A DNA stretch of 64,000 nucleotides from Caballeronia sordidicola (GTDB taxonomy: Bacteria; Pseudomonadota; Gammaproteobacteria; Burkholderiales; Burkholderiaceae): positions 26,205 to 90,204 of the forward strand of contig NZ_MTHB01000185.1 in assembly GCF_002220365.1 (NCBI RefSeq), in the 5' to 3' direction. This document shows, piece by piece, positions 8,034-16,468 of the stretch; the stretch's first letter is position 1; each line of letters starts with the position of its first letter. Under the pieces are notes generated by a model. That model was not told the DNA's origin. It saw only the letters and a program-made list of their open reading frames with translations, and did no database searches. Position numbers and translations under genes: made by a program.

Positions 8034-9000
8034 CGCAGCGGTGCCTGCAGTCGCTGCACACGCTCCCGTTCCGCCGGTTCCGCGTGCGCGCATTGCGGCG
8101 GCGCGCGTGCTGGTGGTCGGCGACGTGATGCTCGACCGCTACTGGTTCGGCGATGTGAACCGCATTTCTCCGGAAGCGCCCGTGCCAGTCGTGCATGTAC
8201 AGCGCCAGGAAGATCGGCTTGGCGGTGCGGCGAACGTGGCGCGCAATGCTGCTGCGCTGGGTGCGCAGGCGGGCTTGCTGTGCGTGGTCGGGCATGATGA
8301 GCCGGGTGAACGCATCGTGCAATTGCTGGGTGAGAGCCGGGTCACCGGGTTCCTCGAGCGCGATCCCGAATTGCTCACCACCATCAAGCTTCGCGTGCTG
8401 TCGCGGCAGCAGCAACTGTTGCGAGTCGACTTTGAGAACTCGCCGACGCACGAAGTCCTGAGCGCATGTCTCGCCCGTTTCGAAACGCTTTTGCCGCAAC
8501 ACGATGTGATCTTGATGTCGGACTACGCGAAGGGCGGCCTGACGCATGTGACGCAAATGATCGCGGACGCGAAGCGGGCAGGCAAACCGGTGCTGGTCGA
8601 TCCGAAAGGCGATGACTGGGACCGGTATCGCGGCGCCACGCTGATCACGCCGAACCGTGCAGAGTTGCGCGAAGTGGTTGGGCGCTGGAGCTCGGAAGAA
8701 GATTTGCTCGCGCGTGTCACGTCGCTGCGCGAATCGCTCGATCTCGGTGCGTTGCTGCTGACACGATCGGAGGAGGGCATGACGCTCTTCACCGCTGGCC
8801 AAGTGGTCCACACGCAGGCCGATGCGCGCGAAGTGTATGATGTTTCGGGCGCCGGCGACACGGTCATTGCAACCGTTGCAACTATGCTGGGCGCGGGTGT
8901 GCCGCTGGTCGACTCGATTGCTTATGCCAACCGTGCAGCGGGAATTGTCGTCGGGAAGCTGGGTACGGCGACCGTCGACTACAACGAACTTTTCGCCTGA
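8011..9000 (+). CDS. rfaE1: D-glycero-beta-D-manno-heptose-7-phosphate kinase (HldE domain I, separate gene)
   Basis: This PfkB-type sugar kinase makes heptose-1,7-bisphosphate for the LPS inner core. The protein has 329 residues and carries only the kinase half; E. coli HldE fuses it to an adenylyltransferase that is absent here. Visible motifs are GGAANVARN near residue 71 and the catalytic DVSGAGDTVIATVA near residue 275. The start at 8011 overlaps ugd and has AGGACG just upstream. An earlier start is not likely. The epimerase hldD follows after 19 bases. The separate adenylyltransferase (hldC/rfaE2) must lie elsewhere. Confidence 0.94.
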   Translation: MLNSQSPDAAVPAVAAHAPVPPVPRARIAAARVLVVGDVMLDRYWFGDVNRISPEAPVPVVHVQRQEDRLGGAANVARNAAALGAQAGLLCVVGHDEPGERIVQLLGESRVTGFLERDPELLTTIKLRVLSRQQQLLRVDFENSPTHEVLSACLARFETLLPQHDVILMSDYAKGGLTHVTQMIADAKRAGKPVLVDPKGDDWDRYRGATLITPNRAELREVVGRWSSEEDLLARVTSLRESLDLGALLLTRSEEGMTLFTAGQVVHTQADAREVYDVSGAGDTVIATVATMLGAGVPLVDSIAYANRAAGIVVGKLGTATVDYNELFA

Positions 9001-9019
9001 CATTTCGGCTAACACCACC

Positions 9020-10012
9020 ATGACAATCATTGTTACCGGCGCAGCCGGGTTTATCGGCAGCAACATTGTGAAGGCGCTCAACGAGCGTGGCGAGCAGCGT
9101 GTGATCGCGGTCGACAACCTCACGCGCGCCGACAAGTTCAAGAACCTGGTCGATTGCGAAATCGACGATTTCCTCGACAAGACCGAATTCGTCGCGCGCT
9201 TCAAACGCGGCGATTTCGGCAAGGTCAGGGCGATTTTCCATGAAGGCGCATGTTCGGACACGATGGAAACCGACGGCCGCTACATGATGGAAAACAACTT
9301 CCGTTATAGCCGCGACGTGCTGGATACGTGCCTTGAGCAGGGCGTGCAGTTTCTGTATGCATCGTCGGCGGCGGTGTATGGCGGATCGAGTGAATTCGTT
9401 GAGCGTCGCGACGTCGAGAAGCCGTTGAACGTGTACGGCTATTCGAAATTCCTCTTCGATCAGATCGTGCGCCAGATCCTGCCGAAAGCGCGTACCCAGA
9501 TTGCCGGTTTCCGCTATTTCAACGTGTACGGGCAGCGCGAGAATCACAAGGGACGCATGGCGTCTGTTGCGTTCCATAACTTCAACCAGTTCCGCGCCGA
9601 GGGCAAGGTCAAGCTGTTCGGCGAATACAACGGGTATGGCGCGGGCGAGCAGACGCGCGATTTCGTATCGGTGGAAGACGTGACGAAGGTCAATCTGCAC
9701 TTCTTCGATCATCCCGAGACGTCGGGCATTTTCAACCTGGGAACGGGGCGCGCACAGCCGTTCAACGACATTGCGTCGACGGTGGTGAACTCGCTGCGGG
9801 CAATTGAGGGCGAAGCGCCACTGTCCCTGGCGGAGTTGGTGCAACGTGGCTTGATTGAGTACATCCCGTTCCCCGACGCGTTGCGCGGCAAATACCAGTG
9901 CTTTACGCAGGCCAATCAGTCGAAGTTGCGCGAGGCCGGGTATGACGCACCGTTCCTGACAGTTCAGGAAGGTGTCGACAGATACGTGCGTTGGCTATTC
10001 GGTCAGCTATAA
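9020..10012 (+). CDS. hldD: ADP-L-glycero-D-manno-heptose-6-epimerase
   Basis: It inverts C6 of ADP-heptose, the last step in making the LPS core heptose donor. The 330-residue protein is a short-chain dehydrogenase-type epimerase. It has the N-terminal Rossmann motif TGAAGFIGSN (residues 6-15), a Ser-Ser-Ala-Ala stretch near residue 114 and the YGYSK catalytic YxxxK near residue 140. I chose ATG 9020 because it places the Rossmann motif at the N-terminus. The open frame extends further upstream into hldE1, but that part is not conserved. Confidence 0.96.
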   Translation: MTIIVTGAAGFIGSNIVKALNERGEQRVIAVDNLTRADKFKNLVDCEIDDFLDKTEFVARFKRGDFGKVRAIFHEGACSDTMETDGRYMMENNFRYSRDVLDTCLEQGVQFLYASSAAVYGGSSEFVERRDVEKPLNVYGYSKFLFDQIVRQILPKARTQIAGFRYFNVYGQRENHKGRMASVAFHNFNQFRAEGKVKLFGEYNGYGAGEQTRDFVSVEDVTKVNLHFFDHPETSGIFNLGTGRAQPFNDIASTVVNSLRAIEGEAPLSLAELVQRGLIEYIPFPDALRGKYQCFTQANQSKLREAGYDAPFLTVQEGVDRYVRWLFGQL

Positions 10013-10086
10013 AAGCACCTGCCGTTTTCCTACACTGGGTCTCCCGGTCAGCGATCGTCGCGGACCGGTTTTCGAGGGAGACTCAC

Positions 10087-10410
10087 ATGATCAAGAAACT
10101 TCTCGCGGCGTTCACGCTGGCTGTATCAATTGGTTCGGCGTTCGCCGCCGTGGATATCAACAACGCCAATTCCGACGCGTTACGCGGCATCAAGGGCATT
10201 GGACCGGCCAAGGCGAAAGCCATTCTCGACGAGCGTGAAGCACACGGTCCGTTTAAAGACGCGGCCGAGTTGAGCAAACGCGTCAAGGGCATGGGGGGCA
10301 AGACGGTTGAGCGTTTGCAGGCTGAAGGGCTGACCATTGGACCAGGTGGTACACCGGCGGCGGTTGCCGGTGCTAAACCGGTTGCTGGCGCAGTCGTCGT
10401 CAAAAAGTAA
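10087..10410 (+). CDS. Secreted helix-hairpin-helix protein (ComEA-type)
   Basis: The 107-residue protein has a signal peptide (MIKKLLAAFTLAVSIGSAFA) and one ComEA-like HhH module (about residues 22-80: DINNANSDALRGIKGIG and AEAH/GPFKDAAEL). A short Ala/Val/Gly tail ends in two Lys. HhH modules bind the DNA backbone without sequence preference, and ComEA proteins pull incoming DNA into the periplasm during natural transformation. There is a good ribosome site (GAGGGAG) before ATG 10087. No other competence gene is nearby, so a role in DNA uptake is inference. Confidence 0.85.
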   Translation: MIKKLLAAFTLAVSIGSAFAAVDINNANSDALRGIKGIGPAKAKAILDEREAHGPFKDAAELSKRVKGMGGKTVERLQAEGLTIGPGGTPAAVAGAKPVAGAVVVKK

Positions 10411-10418
10411 CGCGGTGT

Positions 10419-10459
10419 GGCGCATCGGTCGGCGCGCCGGTCGACCTGATGCGCCTTTA
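10419..10459 (+). terminator. Likely terminator after the HhH gene
   Basis: GGCGCATC (10419-10426) pairs with GATGCGCC (10448-10455), with additional pairing GGTC/GACC inside, and TTTATT follows. The T tract is short, so strength is uncertain. Confidence 0.55.
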
Positions 10460-10590
10460 TTCGCTGGCAACCTGCATTGTTTCCAGGACGCCGGCACATC
10501 ATCCCCTCCGTCCAATAGGGCCGCCCGGCACCCGGAAACCCCCTGGGCTACAATCAAGAGCTTACCGACCGCAGCAACCCCACGACCGCT

Positions 10591-11493
10591 ATGGCTTACA
10601 AGACAATCGAAGACACCATTGGCAATACGCCGCTGGTGCAACTGGTCCGCATCCCGGACGATGAAATCCGCAGCCGCAACAACGTGATCCTCGGCAAGCT
10701 CGAGGGCAACAACCCGGCGGGTTCAGTGAAGGACCGCCCGGCACTCTCGATGATCAAGAAGGCGGAAGAGCGCGGCCGCATCAAGCCAGGCGACACGCTG
10801 ATCGAATCGACAAGCGGCAACACCGGTATCGCACTCGCCATGGCCGCAGCCATTCGCGGCTACAAAATGGTGCTCCTCATGCCGGAAGACCTGTCGATCG
10901 AACGTCGCCAGAGCATGGCGGCCTATGGCGCGGAAATCGTGCTCACGCCAGTCACAGGCGGTATGGAATACGCCCGCGATCTCGCCGAGCAAATGCAGCG
11001 CGACGGCAAAGGCATCATCCTCGATCAGTTCGCGAATCCGGATAATCCACTCGCCCACTACGAGACAACCGGCCCGGAACTCTGGCGCGACACCGAAGGG
11101 CGCATCACGCATTTCGTTTCCGCCATGGGCACGACCGGCACCATCATGGGCGTGTCGCAATACCTGAAAGAACAGAACGCGAACATCGAGATTGTTGGCG
11201 CGCAACCGGAAGAAGGCTCGCGCATCCCCGGTATCCGCAAGTGGCCTGAGGCCTATCTGCCGAAAATCTTCGATCGCAGCCGCGTGGACCGCACGGAAAG
11301 CGTCAGTCAGGCCGCATCCGAAGCAATGGCGCGGCGGCTCGCATCGGTGGAAGGCATTTTCTGCGGAATTTCGGCCGCCGGCGCATGCGAAGTCGCGTTG
11401 CGCGTGGCACGTCAGGTCGAGAACGCGACCATCGTATTCGTCGTCTGCGATCGTGGTGACCGCTACCTGTCGACGGGCGTGTTTCCGGCCTGA
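10591..11493 (+). CDS. cysM: Cysteine synthase B (O-acetylserine sulfhydrylase)
   Basis: This PLP enzyme condenses O-acetylserine with sulfide or thiosulfate to give cysteine or S-sulfocysteine. The 300-residue protein shows the PLP lysine in NPAGSVKDRP (residues 36-45) and the phosphate/substrate loop ESTSGNTGIAL near residue 72. Length and the short C-terminus fit the CysM branch rather than CysK. A candidate -10 (TACAAT) lies about 40 bases upstream. It is a single gene closed by a strong terminator. Confidence 0.95.
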   Translation: MAYKTIEDTIGNTPLVQLVRIPDDEIRSRNNVILGKLEGNNPAGSVKDRPALSMIKKAEERGRIKPGDTLIESTSGNTGIALAMAAAIRGYKMVLLMPEDLSIERRQSMAAYGAEIVLTPVTGGMEYARDLAEQMQRDGKGIILDQFANPDNPLAHYETTGPELWRDTEGRITHFVSAMGTTGTIMGVSQYLKEQNANIEIVGAQPEEGSRIPGIRKWPEAYLPKIFDRSRVDRTESVSQAASEAMARRLASVEGIFCGISAAGACEVALRVARQVENATIVFVVCDRGDRYLSTGVFPA

Positions 11494-11521
11494 GACGTAT
11501 CTACAAAGTCAAAGCACAAAC

Positions 11522-11548
11522 AAAAGCCCGGCATTTGCCGGGCTTTTT
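11522..11548. terminator. Terminator between cysM and mltB
   Basis: AAAAGCCCGGC and GCCGGGCTTTT form an 11-bp stem with an ATTT loop, flanked by A and T runs. It can work in both directions, serving the convergent cysM (+) and mltB (-). Confidence 0.9.
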
Positions 11549-11584
11549 GCATAGAGCACGAGCCAAAGGCGCCCGACAGCTACG

Positions 11585-12757
11585 TCATTGCGATGCTGAA
11601 ACACCGGCATTGCCCGCGGCCATCTGCGCCTTCACCGCTTCGCCAAGCTGATACACAGCGAGTGCATAGAAGAAGCTGCGGTTGTATCGCGTCAGCACAT
11701 AGAAGTTCTTCAGGCCGAGCGTGTATTCGGTCGGGCGGCCTGGTGTCGGCAAGTCGACGACCGTCACCGGCGTACCTGCTTCCGTTTCAGTGTTGAGCCC
11801 CGGCTCGCTCGTCAGCATGCCAGCTTTCGTGAGCTGCGCGAGCGACCAGTGCGGCTCGGGCTGACCGTCGGCTGCGGCTTGCGCAATGCCTTGGCTGCCT
11901 GTGTCGCCGGCAATCTTCCAGACCACCGGCCGTCCCGATTCCCAGCCGTGCTGCTTCAGATAGTTCGCGACGCTGCCGATGGCATCGGCGGGACTGGTCC
12001 GCAGATCGATGTGCCCGTTACCGTCGAAATCCACCGCGTACTGCACGATGCTGCTCGGCAGGAATTGCGGAATGCCGATTGCGCCGGTGTACGAACCGAG
12101 CACGGTGGTTGGATCGATTTGCTGGTCATGCGTCCACACCAGCAGATCCTCAAGATTCTTGCGGAAAGTCGCTTGCCTTTCCGCCCGGTTCGGCGTGTTG
12201 GGATAATCGAAGGTGAGCGTGGCCAGCGCATCCAGCGCGCGGAAGTTACCCATGTACTTGCCATAGATTGTCTCCACGCCAATGATCCCGACAATCGCTT
12301 CAGGCGGCACGCCGTACTGATCCGATGCACGCTGCAGCGCGGCCTGGTTCGCGCGCCAGAATTTCACGCCGGCGGCAATACGCACCGGCTCCACGAAACG
12401 CCCCTGATACGCGCGCCAATTCTTGGTGGCTGGCGTAGGTGAAGGCAGCACCAGTTTCACGGCGGTTGCCGAATAACTGACGCGATTGAACAGGTCGTGC
12501 AAGGCGGCGGAATCGAAGTCGTAACGCGCAACAAGATCGTTAATGAACGCGTCCACATTGGGATTGTTCGCGTAACGCTGCGGCACGATCTCTTCTTCGA
12601 ACATCTGCCCTTGCGCTGGTGCGGATTGCGGCTGCGATTGTGCAACTGCCTGGCCGATACTGAGTGTGCAAAGTGCGCCAACTAGGCCGGCGACTGAGGC
12701 AAGGCGCGCGGTTCGCACCGAAAGAGGCAAGACGGACGAAGCAAACTTGAAGTTCAT
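11585..12757 (-). CDS. mltB: Lytic murein transglycosylase B
   Basis: It cleaves peptidoglycan glycan strands with formation of 1,6-anhydro-muramic acid in the periplasm. The 390-residue product starts at ATG 12757 with a signal peptide that ends near residue 36 (QAVAQ). The catalytic Glu sits in GIIGVETIYGKYMG, and the GAIGIPQFLPSS motif follows, as in MltB family 3 transglycosylases. I rejected a longer frame with 19 extra residues because it would bury the signal peptide. There is no lipobox, so the protein is probably soluble in the periplasm rather than a lipoprotein like E. coli MltB. Confidence 0.93.
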   Translation of the reverse strand: MNFKFASSVLPLSVRTARLASVAGLVGALCTLSIGQAVAQSQPQSAPAQGQMFEEEIVPQRYANNPNVDAFINDLVARYDFDSAALHDLFNRVSYSATAVKLVLPSPTPATKNWRAYQGRFVEPVRIAAGVKFWRANQAALQRASDQYGVPPEAIVGIIGVETIYGKYMGNFRALDALATLTFDYPNTPNRAERQATFRKNLEDLLVWTHDQQIDPTTVLGSYTGAIGIPQFLPSSIVQYAVDFDGNGHIDLRTSPADAIGSVANYLKQHGWESGRPVVWKIAGDTGSQGIAQAAADGQPEPHWSLAQLTKAGMLTSEPGLNTETEAGTPVTVVDLPTPGRPTEYTLGLKNFYVLTRYNRSFFYALAVYQLGEAVKAQMAAGNAGVSASQ

Positions 12758-13064
12758 AGTGTGCGTAATTGTGGCGGTGTAACGCGAGGCGCGCTGGAAA
12801 AACGCGCAGAGCATACGAGAGTCGGATCAGTATAACCGACGCGTTTTCAGGACTATCCCGAAAGCCTTTTGAGCGGGCGCGGACGCTGCAAAAGCAGTGT
12901 TGGTCGGCCGCGCCATTTCCAGTGTGGTAACTTATCAAGAACCCGCGCGGTGCGGCGTTCGGCCGCTAACTGGCGCGCGGCAGGAACGGCAGGCATCGCG
13001 ACCGACAAAAACATCTGAACGATACGAGACACGCGGTACGGCACGCCCGGCCGCGCAACCCATC
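12758..13064. other. 307-base divergent spacer between mltB and the deacetylase gene
   Basis: This spacer presumably carries the promoters of both divergent genes. The open frame of the deacetylase runs back through it, but that part is not conserved. I see no strong palindrome or hairpin. Confidence 0.4.
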
Positions 13065-13988
13065 ATGGCTACCGGCTTTTATACCCATCCAGATTGCCTT
13101 CTTCACGATATGGGGCCGTGGCATCCCGAGTGCCCCGCGCGCCTTCAGGCGATCGAGGATCAGTTGATCGCAAGCCGGATCGACACCCTGATCGAGCGCG
13201 AAGAAGCGCCGCTCGCGAGCGAAGAGGACCTGGCGCGGGTTCATACGCAGGCGCATATCGATTTCGTCAAGGAGACGGCGCCCGCAGTGGGCCGCGCGGA
13301 GATCGATCCGGACACGCTGATGTCGCCGGGTTCTTACCACGCGGCGTTGCGCGCGGCGGGCGCGGCGCTCGCCGCTACCGACGCCGTTATCGCCGGAACC
13401 TACGACAACGCATTTTGCAGCGTGCGGCCGCCCGGACATCACGCGGAGCCGGCGCGCGCGATGGGCTTCTGCTTCTTCAACAACATCGCGATCGCGGCGC
13501 GTCACGCGCTTGAAGTGCATGGGCTTGAGCGTGTGGCTATCATCGATTTCGACGTGCATCACGGTAACGGCACGGAAGCCGCCTTCTCGGGCGATCCGCG
13601 CGTGCTGATGTGCAGCTTTTTCCAGCACCCGTTCTATCCGTACAGCGGCGCGGACAATCACGCATCGAACATGGTCAATCTGCCGATGCCCGCGCGTACG
13701 AAAGGCATGGCTGTGCGCGAAGCCGTCGACATGATGTGGCTGCCGAAACTCGATGAATTCAAGCCGCAGATGATTTTCGTCTCCGCAGGTTTCGATGCGC
13801 ATCGTGAGGACGATCTCGGCAACATGGGTCTTGTCGAGGACGACTACGCGTGGCTGACCCAGCAGATCCGCGCGGTGGCGAAGCGGCATGCGAAGGGCCG
13901 GATAGTAAGCAGTCTCGAAGGCGGATACAACCTGTCGGCGCTTGGGCGCAGTGTGGTCGCGCATGTGCGTGCGCTCGCTGATATCTAA
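13065..13988 (+). CDS. HDAC-family zinc deacetylase (class II-like)
   Basis: The 307-residue protein belongs to the arginase/deacetylase superfamily. Key residues are all present: the paired catalytic His in RPPGHHAEP, the zinc ligands in DFDVHHGNGT and SAGFDAHRED, and the Tyr in LEGGYNL that completes the site in bacterial class II enzymes. Relatives remove acetyl groups from acetylpolyamines or proteins; the substrate here cannot be read from the sequence. The start at ATG 13065 puts the conserved YTHP at the N-terminus. A decayed hydrolase lies downstream on the opposite strand. Confidence 0.92.
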   Translation: MATGFYTHPDCLLHDMGPWHPECPARLQAIEDQLIASRIDTLIEREEAPLASEEDLARVHTQAHIDFVKETAPAVGRAEIDPDTLMSPGSYHAALRAAGAALAATDAVIAGTYDNAFCSVRPPGHHAEPARAMGFCFFNNIAIAARHALEVHGLERVAIIDFDVHHGNGTEAAFSGDPRVLMCSFFQHPFYPYSGADNHASNMVNLPMPARTKGMAVREAVDMMWLPKLDEFKPQMIFVSAGFDAHREDDLGNMGLVEDDYAWLTQQIRAVAKRHAKGRIVSSLEGGYNLSALGRSVVAHVRALADI

Positions 13989-14015
13989 GCCGCTGCGCTT
14001 CACTGCTAAATTCAA

Positions 14016-14436
14016 GGCACGGTTCGCCTCGACCACGCTATGCGCACGGGACAGCGTAGCAGGGTCAATGGTCAGCGCAGGAAATCGCGGCATCAGGCGG
14101 CTGATCAGGCCGCCCAGCTTGAGCTTCTAGCGCGGCGCGTCGGCCGGCGGTTTGAGCGCAGCGCTCGACAGGATCAGCCCGGCCAGTTTCCGGCCGCTTT
14201 CCGGCAGGCGCCCGGCCGCGTAAAGCGCGGCCATTGCGCCACCCTGCTATGTCCCATCAGGCACAGCGGGATCTTGAGCGGCAGGGTCGTGTCCGCGGCA
14301 TTGAGGAGCGCGTCAGTGTCGAGCAGATATTCGTCGAAAGACTCAATCCACTCACGCTCGCCCGGCGATTTACCGTGGCCACGCAGATCCGCGGCAATCA
14401 GTTCAATGCCTGCCGCGTTCAGGCGCAGCGCGAAGT
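14016..14436 (-). pseudogene. Remnant of an alpha/beta-hydrolase (monoacylglycerol lipase type)
   Basis: Read on the minus strand, three pieces in shifting frames give one hydrolase. The first has an oxyanion-side DLRGHGKSPGERE and the nucleophile elbow LMGHS. After the elbow a base is missing (near 14244-14245): AGC AGGGTGGC stands where AGC ATGGGTGGC is expected. The next piece continues AGRLPESGRKLAGLILSS, then meets a TAG (14127-14129) before KLKLGGLISRLMPRFPAL. The C-terminal third with the catalytic His is missing, and so is the N-terminus. Such hydrolases hydrolyse acylglycerols or lysophospholipids. The gene is clearly dead. Confidence 0.85.
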
Positions 14437-14530
14437 AAAAGAGTCATGAGAAGGGCTGGCGGAAAAGTCGCAAATGTGCCCGTTTAAAGTGCATCCCCGA
14501 TTGTCATTTCTGCCGTTCTGCGCGTAAAAT

Positions 14531-14544
14531 AGAACGATCGTGCT
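14531..14544. promoter_or_regulatory. Palindrome upstream of etfBA (possible TetR-type operator)
   Basis: AGAACGATCGTGCT has an 8-bp self-complementary core, ACGATCGT, and 12 of 14 symmetrical positions. It lies about 130 bases before the etfB start and about 90 bases upstream of a perfect TATAAT (14631-14636). TetR-family regulators of fatty-acid and branched-chain catabolism often use ACG-N-CGT-type sites. The assignment is inference. Confidence 0.4.
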
Positions 14545-14675
14545 GTAAAAATAAGCATCTACTGATTGCGCAAAGCCTGACGGACTCCTCGCGAATCCGC
14601 CGTAAGCATTCGGCGGCGGGAGTCACTCGTTATAATGGGCTTGGGTTGATGTATTCGTAACTTAGGAGCGTGTGC

Positions 14676-15425
14676 ATGAAAATCTTGGTGCCAGTCAAAC
14701 GCGTGGTCGACTACAACGTGAAAGTTCGGGTCAAGCCGGATGGCAGCGCAGTGGACATCGCGAACGTGAAGATGTCGATGAATCCGTTCGATGAAATCGC
14801 CGTGGAAGAAGCCGTGCGCCTGCGCGAAGCGGGCGTGGCGACGGAAGTGATTGCTGTGTCGTGCGGTGTGACGCAATGTCAGGAGACGCTACGTACCGCG
14901 TTGGCGATTGGCGCTGATCGCGCGATCCTGGTCGAATCGACTGAGGAATTGCAACCGTTGGCAGTGGCGAAGATTTTGAAGGCGCTGGTCGATAAAGAGC
15001 AGCCGCAACTGATCATCCTCGGCAAGCAAGCGATTGACGATGACTCGAATCAGACGGGTCAGATGCTCGCGGCGCTCGCTGGTTTGCCGCAAGCGACGTT
15101 CGCCTCGAAGGTGGTTGTGGCCGACGGCAAAGCCACCGTGTCGCGCGAAGTCGACGGCGGTTCGGAAACGCTTTCCCTGACGTTGCCGGCTGTGGTGACC
15201 ACGGACTTGCGCCTGAACGAGCCGCGCTACGTGACGCTGCCCAACATCATGAAGGCCAAGAAGAAGCCGATGGAAACGTTGAAGCCGGCAGACCTCGGTG
15301 TCGACGTCACGCCGCGCCTGAAGACGCTCAAAGTGGCTGAACCGCCGCAGCGCTCCGCAGGCGTGAAGGTGCCGGACGTGAAGACGCTGGTCGAGAAGTT
15401 GAAGACCGAAGCCAAGGTTCTGTGA
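14676..15425 (+). CDS. etfB: Electron transfer flavoprotein subunit beta
   Basis: With EtfA this 249-residue subunit forms the FAD/AMP heterodimer that takes electrons from acyl-CoA dehydrogenases and passes them to ETF-ubiquinone oxidoreductase. The N-terminus (MKILVPVKRVVDYNVKVRV) and the family signature around VTTDLRLNEPRYVTLPNIM (residues 175-195) are clear. ATG 14676 is preceded by TAGGAG at the right spacing; a GTG two codons upstream is less likely. A TATAAT at 14631-14636 is a probable -10. etfA follows after 13 bases, and an acyl-CoA dehydrogenase comes next. Confidence 0.97.
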   Translation: MKILVPVKRVVDYNVKVRVKPDGSAVDIANVKMSMNPFDEIAVEEAVRLREAGVATEVIAVSCGVTQCQETLRTALAIGADRAILVESTEELQPLAVAKILKALVDKEQPQLIILGKQAIDDDSNQTGQMLAALAGLPQATFASKVVVADGKATVSREVDGGSETLSLTLPAVVTTDLRLNEPRYVTLPNIMKAKKKPMETLKPADLGVDVTPRLKTLKVAEPPQRSAGVKVPDVKTLVEKLKTEAKVL

Positions 15426-15438
15426 GGGAGTTTCCAAA

Positions 15439-16374
15439 GTGACCATTCTTGTAATTGCAGAACACGACAACGCGTCGGTCAAACCGGCGACGTTGAACAC
15501 CATCGCGGCCGCGCAGAAGATCGGCGGCGATATCCACGTGCTGATCGCAGGGTCGAACGCGCAAGCCGCAGCCGATGCAGCGGCGAAGATTGTGGGCGTA
15601 GCGAAGGTATTGCTCGCAGATGCCCCGCAACTCGCCGATGGCCTGGCGGAGAATATCGACGCAACGGTGGTCCTGATCGCGAAGAACTACTCGCATATCC
15701 TGGCGCCCGCGACCCCGTACGGTAAGAACATTGCGCCGCGCATTGCGGCTCATTTGGATGTCGCGCAGATCAGCGACATTACCGCAGTGGATTCGCCCGA
15801 CACGTTCGAACGTCCGATCTACGCGGGCAACGCAATCGCCACCGTTCAATCGAGCGATGCGATCAAAGTCATCACGGTGCGCACCACGGGTTTTGATCCG
15901 GTGGCGGCAGAAGGCGGTAGTGCGACGGTGGAAAAGATCGAAGCCTCGGCTGACACGGGTATCTCCAAGTTTGTGAGCCGCGAGTTGACGAAGCTGGACC
16001 GGCCGGAGCTGACGTCGGCGAAGATCATCGTGTCGGGCGGACGCGGTTTGGGCAGCGGCGAGAACTACACGAAAGTGCTCGAACCGCTGGCGGACAAGCT
16101 CGGTGCAGCGCTGGGCGCATCGCGTGCAGCGGTCGATGCCGGGTTCGTTCCGAACGACTATCAAGTGGGTCAGACGGGCAAGATCGTGGCGCCTAACTTG
16201 TATGTCGCCGTCGGTATCTCGGGCGCGATCCAGCACTTGGCCGGGATGAAGGATTCGAAGGTCATCGTCGCGATCAACAAGGACGCGGAAGCGCCAATCT
16301 TTGGCGTGGCGGACTATGGGCTCGTGGGTGATTTGTTCACGGTCGTGCCGGACCTCGTGAAAGAACTTGGCTGA
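15439..16374 (+). CDS. etfA: Electron transfer flavoprotein subunit alpha
   Basis: This is the FAD-binding partner of EtfB. The 311-residue protein has the C-terminal FAD domain with SGGRGLGSGENY, VGQTGKIVAPNLYVAVGISGAIQHLAGM and the FAD-contacting Gly-Arg-Gly stretch. It starts with GTG 15439, preceded by GAGGGAG. It is cotranscribed with etfB. A hairpin terminator follows before the acyl-CoA dehydrogenase gene, so that gene may have its own promoter or depend on readthrough. Confidence 0.97.
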   Translation: MTILVIAEHDNASVKPATLNTIAAAQKIGGDIHVLIAGSNAQAAADAAAKIVGVAKVLLADAPQLADGLAENIDATVVLIAKNYSHILAPATPYGKNIAPRIAAHLDVAQISDITAVDSPDTFERPIYAGNAIATVQSSDAIKVITVRTTGFDPVAAEGGSATVEKIEASADTGISKFVSRELTKLDRPELTSAKIIVSGGRGLGSGENYTKVLEPLADKLGAALGASRAAVDAGFVPNDYQVGQTGKIVAPNLYVAVGISGAIQHLAGMKDSKVIVAINKDAEAPIFGVADYGLVGDLFTVVPDLVKELG

Positions 16375-16415
16375 TCGTTCTTAAAGCCACTGGCTGGAAA
16401 GAAAGCAAGACCGCA

Positions 16416-16444
16416 AAAAGGGGCGACATACGTGCGCCCCTTTT
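16416..16444 (+). terminator. Terminator or attenuator after etfA
   Basis: AAAAGGGGCG (16416-16425) and CGCCCCTTTT (16435-16444) form a perfect 10-bp stem with a nine-base loop. It lies between etfA and the acyl-CoA dehydrogenase gene, which starts only 24 bases after it. Confidence 0.75.
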
Positions 16445-16468
16445 CACATCTGTTGGGGGAGACAAGAC

